Assembly: GCA_030045215.1 (NCBI GenBank)
Contig: JASIBJ010000537.1
Location: 1-6,315, forward strand
DNA from: Streptosporangiaceae bacterium
GTDB lineage: Bacteria; Actinomycetota; Actinomycetes; Streptosporangiales; Streptosporangiaceae
Direction: 5' to 3'
DNA length: 6,315 bases
The notes below the pieces were generated by a model. It saw nothing but the letters and a program-made list of their open reading frames with translations, did not search any database and was not told where the DNA came from. Below are positions 1 through 6,315 of the stretch, piece after piece (position 1 is the stretch's first letter; the number at the start of each line of letters is the position of its first letter). A program made the position numbers and the translations under genes.

Positions 1-1062
<1,062 letters not shown>

Positions 1063-1095
1063 TCAATCCAGGTAGGCCGGGTCTGGGATGTGTTC

Positions 1096-1101
1096 ATCCT
1101 A
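1096..1101 (-). promoter_or_regulatory. Possible -10 element for guaB
   Basis: The minus strand reads TTATTAGGAT here; TAGGAT fits the actinobacterial -10 pattern TANNNT. Transcription would start about 30 nt before the guaB ATG. No convincing -35 hexamer is seen 16-18 nt upstream, so this is a candidate only. It does suggest that guaB can be transcribed independently of the sigma gene. Confidence 0.3.
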
Positions 1102-1175
1102 ATAACCGCCTGGCCGATGGCGTGGCACCCTCGCGAGCCCCGTCGACGGAGAAATTGATAGCTCAGCCTCGCGGC

Positions 1176-1201
1176 GGGCAGTTGCCGGCGAAGCCCTGCC
1201 C
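1176..1201 (-). repeat. Inverted repeat / possible leader hairpin upstream of guaB
   Basis: GGGCAG at 1176-1181 pairs perfectly with CTGCCC at 1196-1201 across a 14-nt loop. It would lie in the guaB leader only if transcription comes from upstream, for example from the sigma gene. No poly-U run follows, so an attenuator role is not supported by the bases alone. Confidence 0.35.
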
Positions 1202-1250
1202 GATTAGTCAGTATTCTTCGGCAGACTCCGTGCGACCCCGTCTCCTAGCA

Positions 1251-1291
1251 CCCGGCCTGCCCGCCAGGGCCGGGATCCCCGCCACGGGGGT
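1251..1291 (-). terminator. Two abutting hairpins downstream of the sigma gene, possible weak terminator
   Basis: CCCGGCC at 1251-1257 pairs with GGCCGGG at 1268-1274 (7 bp, 10-nt loop). Directly next to it CCCC at 1277-1280 pairs with GGGG at 1286-1289, extended by a T-G and an A-T pair to 1275-1291. Together they lie 86-126 nt past the sigma stop codon. There is no U-tract after them on the minus strand, so termination is an inference from position and GC-rich stems only. Confidence 0.35.
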
Positions 1292-1376
1292 GCAGGGACC
1301 CCGGCGTTCCTGGCCGGACGCGATCCGCACCGGGATGGCCACGGACCGCGTCGAGGCGCGCGGGCAAGCGCCGCGG

Positions 1377-2006
1377 CTAGGCGATAGATTCCTCCAGCGC
1401 TATGGCCCGCAGCCGGGCCAGAGCGCGGTGCTGGGCGACGCGGACCGCGCCCGCAGACATGCCGAGCTCGTGTCCGGTCTCTTCCGCTGTCATTCCGGAG
1501 AGCACCCTAAGAACCAGCAATTCGCGCTGGTGTACAGGGAGGCGGGCGAGCAAAGCCCGAGCACGCTCGGCCTCAATGTAGGCGACCGCCGTCTCCTCAG
1601 GGCCCGGCCTGTCGTCCGGTCCGTCGGGGAGATCTTCGGTGGGGATGGCCATTCTGGCCGCGTTCCGCATCGCGTCGGCTACCTTGTGGGAGGCGATGCC
1701 GAAGACGAACGACGCGAACGGCCGCCCCATGTCCTGATATCGCGGGAGCGCCAACAAAACGGCAATACAGACTTCTTGTGCTACATCATCGGCGGCATGA
1801 TAGTGCCCGGAAATGCGGCCGAGGCGCGCCCGGCAATAGCGCACTACCATCGGCCTGATCTGGCGCAGCAAAGTATCAATTGCTGCGGGCTGCCCCCGCA
1901 TAGCCAGCTCGGTCACATCGCTGATACTGCCATGCCTTGCGCCATCTACCTGCGATTCCACCCGGCCCCCTGAGTCAGCGGCGGTATCACGTGTCGGTCG
2001 GTACAA
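1377..2006 (-). CDS. sigD: RNA polymerase sigma factor, SigD/ShbA family (ECF-like)
   Basis: A sigma factor directs RNA polymerase to a set of promoters. The 209-residue product has a sigma-70 region 2 at about residues 40-112, including [19 protein letters not shown] (71-90) and the [13 protein letters not shown] segment. A short linker with [14 protein letters not shown] follows. Region 4 lies at about 147-203, with helix-turn-helix [29 protein letters not shown] core at 172-200. The pattern matches M. tuberculosis SigD and Streptomyces ShbA, and the position between groEL1 and guaB is the conserved SigD/ShbA locus. The start is uncertain: TTG at 2006-2004 has GGGGAA 8 nt upstream, while GTG at 1961-1959 has AGGGGG only 4 nt upstream and would give a 194-residue protein that still contains both domains. 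No anti-sigma gene is adjacent. ShbA is a principal growth-phase activator of hrdB in Streptomyces; that role here is inferred. Confidence 0.9.
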   Translation of the reverse strand: MYRPTRDTAADSGGRVESQVDGARHGSISDVTELAMRGQPAAIDTLLRQIRPMVVRYCRARLGRISGHYHAADDVAQEVCIAVLLALPRYQDMGRPFASFVFGIASHKVADAMRNAARMAIPTEDLPDGPDDRPGPEETAVAYIEAERARALLARLPVHQRELLVLRVLSGMTAEETGHELGMSAGAVRVAQHRALARLRAIALEESIA

Positions 2007-2100
2007 AGCCGTGATTCCCCAAGGGGCCAGTCAAGACAACATCAAGATAGGCAACAGAAAGGTTACATTGCTGTAGCGGCCAGGGACATTGATAAAGCAA

Positions 2101-2116
2101 TAACTATGGGTAGTTA
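2101..2116. repeat. Perfect inverted repeat TAACTA-N4-TAGTTA upstream of sigma gene
   Basis: TAACTA at 2101-2106 and TAGTTA at 2111-2116 are exact reverse complements separated by TGGG. The dyad is about 95 bp upstream of the presumed sigma start and lies in the AT-rich stretch. It could be a regulator binding site or a small hairpin in the leader. Confidence 0.5.
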
Positions 2117-2138
2117 AACGAATACGCTAAGTATTCAA
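2111..2138 (-). promoter_or_regulatory. Candidate promoter for the sigma gene
   Basis: On the minus strand TTGAAT (2138-2133) is followed after 16 nt by TAACTA (2116-2111), a loose -35/-10 pair. The leader would be about 95-100 nt. The -10 lacks the usual final T, so this is weak. If correct, the two inverted repeats would lie over the -35/spacer and the -10 respectively. Confidence 0.25.
2120..2136. repeat. Perfect inverted repeat GAATAC-N5-GTATTC upstream of sigma gene
   Basis: GAATAC at 2120-2125 and GTATTC at 2131-2136 are exact reverse complements with a 5-bp spacer GCTAA. It starts only 3 bp from the dyad at 2101-2116. The geometry is that of an operator for a dimeric regulator, but no regulator can be named. 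Confidence 0.5.
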
Positions 2139-2411
2139 GCCGTCCGTTAAATGATTCTGTAACCCGAGAAAGAATAATTAAATAACTAATCTTAGACTGA
2201 GTGAGCACAAGGGACTTCATGTCCGGATGTGGGCAGGAACCTCACCAATGAATCCGGGCTCCGAATGCGGGACCAGTCGCTACCTGGTAATCGCCGTCGC
2301 CCAGCAGACTACTACTTCTGAAACTGTTGGCGCGATTCCCGTCGACAGTTTCGTCAAATCTGACTCGGCACAGTTCAAGTAATCGGCCGACCAAGGGCGG
2401 GAAGACGCGAA

Positions 2412-2454
2412 AGCCCCGCCAGCCGCTGCCCGGCAGGGCGGCGGTAGCGGGGCT
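2412..2454 (-). terminator. Strong terminator-like hairpin after groEL1
   Basis: The outer stem is 8 bp: A-GCCCCGC at 2412-2419 with GCGGGGC-T at 2447-2454. After a small internal loop (CAG/TA) the inner stem CCGCTGCCC (2423-2431) pairs with GGGCGGCGG (2436-2444), with one T-G position, around the loop GGCA. It lies 35 nt past the groEL1 stop. On the minus strand it ends in GCTTTC, so the U-run is short, as is common in high-GC actinobacteria. It closes the groES-groEL1 operon before the sigma gene. Confidence 0.75.
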
Positions 2455-2488
2455 CCCGCAGAGCACGAGCGGCGCGAGCCGCCCAGGG

Positions 2489-4147
<1,659 letters not shown>

Positions 4148-4173
4148 TTAGGTAAGGAAGTCGCTTTCACGCT

Positions 4174-4239
4174 ACCGCCCCGGATCGGGTCGCTGCCGCG
4201 GGAGTCTCCTCCGCGAACGGCGAACCGAGCCGGGGCGGT
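4174..4239 (-). repeat. Long imperfect inverted repeat (66 nt) between groES and groEL1
   Basis: ACCGCCCCGG at 4174-4183 and CCGGGGCGGT at 4230-4239 are perfect 10-bp arms. Pairing continues inward with only isolated mismatches: 4185-4188 with 4225-4228, 4190-4193 with 4220-4223, 4197-4199 with 4213-4215 and 4201-4204 with 4209-4212. In the minus-strand mRNA the tip is GGAG-GAGA-CUCC, a GNRA-type tetraloop. It ends 68 nt before the groEL1 start codon and leaves the ribosome binding site free. A role in mRNA processing, stability or partial termination is inferred. Confidence 0.7.
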
Positions 4240-4250
4240 GCCGGGCGGGC

Positions 4251-4285
4251 CTGTGGTTGTCAACCGCTGTGCTTCATAACCACAG
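4251..4285 (-). repeat. Perfect 8-bp inverted repeat between groES and groEL1
   Basis: CTGTGGTT at 4251-4258 pairs with AACCACAG at 4278-4285 across a 19-nt loop. A smaller dyad GGTTG-T-CAACC (4255-4265) overlaps its left arm as an alternative fold. ATAACCAC occurs twice, at 4276-4283 and 4291-4298, so either copy could compete for most of the left arm. Confidence 0.55.
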
Positions 4286-4310
4286 TGCTGATAACCACGG
4301 GGCCTGTCCG

Positions 4311-4329
4311 GCGCGGGCCGGGCCCGCGC
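4311..4329 (-). repeat. GC palindrome directly after groES, possible partial terminator or stability hairpin
   Basis: GCGCGGGCC at 4311-4319 and GGCCCGCGC at 4321-4329 are exact reverse complements with a single base between them. In RNA this gives a stem of about 8 bp with a 3-nt loop, starting 13 nt after the groES stop codon. No U-run follows on the minus strand. The position suggests a role in setting the groES to groEL1 ratio; this is inference. Confidence 0.6.
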
Positions 4330-4342
4330 GCGAATCTGCTCG

Positions 4343-4654
4343 CTACTTTTCGATGATGGCCAGTACGTCACGAGCGGAGAGCACCAGGTACTCCTCGCCG
4401 TGGTACTTGACCTCGGTGCCGCCGTACTTGCTGTACAGCACGACGTCGCCAACGTTGACGTCCATCGGAACGCGCTTGGCGCCGGCGTCATCGAAACGGC
4501 CTGGACCCACGGCAAGGACTTCGCCCTCCTGGGGCTTCTCCTTCGCGGTGTCCGGGATCACCAGGCCAGATGCGGTGGTCTGCTCAGCCTCGAGCGGGCG
4601 CACCACGATCCGGTCTTCGAGCGGCTTCAGTACAACCTTGGTGGCGGTCGTCAC
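4343..4654 (-). CDS. groES: 10-kDa co-chaperonin GroES (Cpn10)
   Basis: GroES forms the heptameric lid of the GroEL chamber and controls substrate release. The 103-residue product is complete, close to the usual 95-105. It opens with [18 protein letters not shown]. The mobile loop that binds GroEL is [17 protein letters not shown] at about residues 26-42, followed by the conserved [10 protein letters not shown]. The second half has [25 protein letters not shown], typical of the family. The start is GTG at 4654-4652, chosen because GGAGG lies 7 nt upstream and the protein then begins at the normal point. It is the first gene of the chaperonin operon, behind a CIRCE operator about 90 bp upstream, so HrcA-controlled heat-shock induction is expected. 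tsaD upstream ends 148 bp away and is probably a separate unit, although no clear terminator is seen after it. Confidence 0.98.
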   Translation of the reverse strand: MTTATKVVLKPLEDRIVVRPLEAEQTTASGLVIPDTAKEKPQEGEVLAVGPGRFDDAGAKRVPMDVNVGDVVLYSKYGGTEVKYHGEEYLVLSARDVLAIIEK

Positions 4655-4661
4655 GATCTGA

Positions 4662-4670
4662 CCTCCCCCT
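4662..4670 (-). promoter_or_regulatory. Ribosome binding site of groES
   Basis: The minus strand reads AGGGGGAGG, with the GGAGG core at 4666-4662, 7 nt before the GTG start. It is the strongest ribosome binding site in the window and supports the non-ATG start. Confidence 0.8.
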
Positions 4671-4743
4671 CCGGAAAGGGCTAGCTGATTGAGAAGGTTC
4701 GGACACGTCGGCCTGCCGTCGCGGGTGCCAGACCACCGGTCGC

Positions 4744-4771
4744 ATTAGCACTCTACCTTAGTGAGTGCCAA
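4744..4771 (-). promoter_or_regulatory. Probable groES promoter embedded in CIRCE
   Basis: On the minus strand TTGGCA (4771-4766) serves as a good -35, and GCTAAT (4749-4744) 16 nt later is a plausible -10. Both hexamers are formed by the CIRCE arms, so bound HrcA would directly block polymerase. The leader would be roughly 80 nt. Hexamer choice is inferred. Confidence 0.55.
4745..4771. promoter_or_regulatory. CIRCE operator (HrcA binding site) upstream of groES
   Basis: TTAGCACTC (4745-4753), nine bases, then GAGTGCCAA (4763-4771). This matches the CIRCE consensus TTAGCACTC-N9-GAGTGCTAA at all arm positions except one T to C. On the coding (minus) strand it reads TTGGCACTC-N9-GAGTGCTAA. CIRCE is bound by the repressor HrcA, which is released on heat shock; hrcA itself is not in the window. 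Confidence 0.95.
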
Positions 4772-4802
4772 TCCCGCACTGTAGCCCCCCAGCCTGACCG
4801 CG

Positions 4803-5893
<1,091 letters not shown>

Positions 5894-5894
<1 letters not shown>

Positions 5895-6315
5895 CACCGG
5901 GAACCCCCGGTCGCCAGGCCCGGCTCCACCTGCTCGGCCTCGGATTCGACCGCGAGGTCGCGCCGCATGACGATGGCGTCCATGCCGGAGGGCTGGTAAT
6001 AACCCCGGCGAATGCCGATCTCGGTGAATCCCCACCACTTGTAGAGCCGCTGCGCCCGGGCGTTGTCTGCCCTGACCTCGAGGAACACCTCACGGCAGTC
6101 GCGCTGCCTGGCCCGGGCCAGGAGCGCGGCGATCAGGCGCGACCCGACGCCATGACCCCACCTGGCAGCGGCGACGGCGATCGTCAGGACGTCGGCCTGC
6201 TCCCCTGCGGTCAGCAGCCCGGCGTATCCGATCATCGCTCCGTCCTGCTCGGCGACCAGGTAGTACCGGCTCTCCGGCTGCTGCTCGAGCTCACCGGCCA
6301 GCATCCGGCGAGACC
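5894..6315 (-). CDS. rimI: RimI-type GNAT N-acetyltransferase (5' end outside window)
   Basis: A GNAT-family acetyltransferase of the RimI type, which in E. coli acetylates the N-terminal alanine of ribosomal protein S18 using acetyl-CoA. The visible part carries [18 protein letters not shown], the beta-strand [21 protein letters not shown] with the acetyl-CoA pyrophosphate loop RWGHGVGSR, and the late motif [29 protein letters not shown], ending with the usual [11 protein letters not shown]-terminal tail of about 20 residues ([19 protein letters not shown]) goes beyond the family core. The frame stays open upstream of the ATG at 6304 (SRR, and a partial codon ending GG that fits the tryptophan common in this family before this segment), so the gene is cut by the window edge and perhaps 20-30 codons are missing. 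Its TGA overlaps the tsaD ATG by one base. tsaB is expected just upstream. Substrate in this organism is not shown by sequence. Confidence 0.93.

Larger units (their letters stand above)
2007..2488. other. Gap between groEL1 and sigma gene, no gene found
   Basis: No credible gene is seen in these 482 bases. The right part holds the groEL terminator hairpin (2412-2454). The stretch from about 2040 to 2210 is AT-rich (33 G+C in the 100 bases 2101-2200, against clearly GC-rich flanking genes) and looks like the regulatory region of the sigma gene. A whiB-family gene is found at this position in some relatives; no trace of one is visible here. The segment 2221-2400 shows nothing I can name. Confidence 0.7.

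Noticed and set aside
1122..1973. 283-codon open frame on the plus strand opposite the sigma gene
   Set aside because: It covers the conserved sigma gene in antisense and shows no DUF5319 or other recognisable features.
2040..2210. AT-rich stretch as horizontally acquired DNA or a mobile-element remnant
   Set aside because: It is short, contains no gene remnant, target duplication or terminal repeat, and sits exactly where the sigma gene promoter is expected.
2104..2220. 38-codon minus-strand frame (MKSLVLTQSK...) upstream of the sigma gene
   Set aside because: It lacks a ribosome binding site at a usable distance and lies over the AT-rich promoter region with the two dyads; a leader peptide cannot be excluded but is not supported.
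2242..2466. 74-codon open frame on the minus strand after groEL1
   Set aside because: It would start inside the terminator hairpin, has no ribosome binding site and no similarity that I recognise.

Overview
The window is typical of a high-GC actinobacterium (Actinomycetota). The coding regions are strongly GC-biased. The GroEL ends in a histidine-rich tail instead of the Gly-Gly-Met tail, the chaperonin operon carries a CIRCE/HrcA operator, and the gene order rimI-tsaD-groES-groEL1-sigD-guaB matches the order known around these genes in Mycobacterium and Streptomyces. I cannot place it below phylum; nothing here points to a mobile element, prophage or CRISPR array.

All six genes lie on the minus strand, so the window reads right to left. 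At the right edge is the 3' part of rimI (5894-6315), which overlaps the start of tsaD (4803-5894) by one base as TGATG. A 148-bp gap follows with the CIRCE element and the presumed groES promoter, then groES (4343-4654, GTG start with a strong ribosome binding site). A structured 237-bp spacer (4106-4342) separates groES from groEL1 (2489-4105). GroEL1 is followed by a strong terminator-like hairpin (2412-2454) and a gene-free stretch of 482 bp. The middle of that stretch is strikingly AT-rich (33% GC over 2101-2200) and carries two adjacent perfect inverted repeats. The sigma factor gene (1377-2006) comes next, then a 317-bp gap with small hairpins, then the first 353 codons of guaB (1-1059), which runs off the left edge.

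Functionally the window is housekeeping: tRNA t6A37 modification (TsaD) with its usual RimI-type acetyltransferase neighbour, heat-shock-controlled protein folding (GroES/GroEL1), a group-4-like sigma factor of the SigD/ShbA family, and the first committed enzyme of GMP synthesis (IMP dehydrogenase). I see no new multi-gene system. The points that merit a second look are non-coding: the long inverted repeat and two further hairpins between groES and groEL1, the AT-rich dyad cluster upstream of the sigma gene, and the absence of the WhiB and anti-sigma genes found at this locus in relatives.
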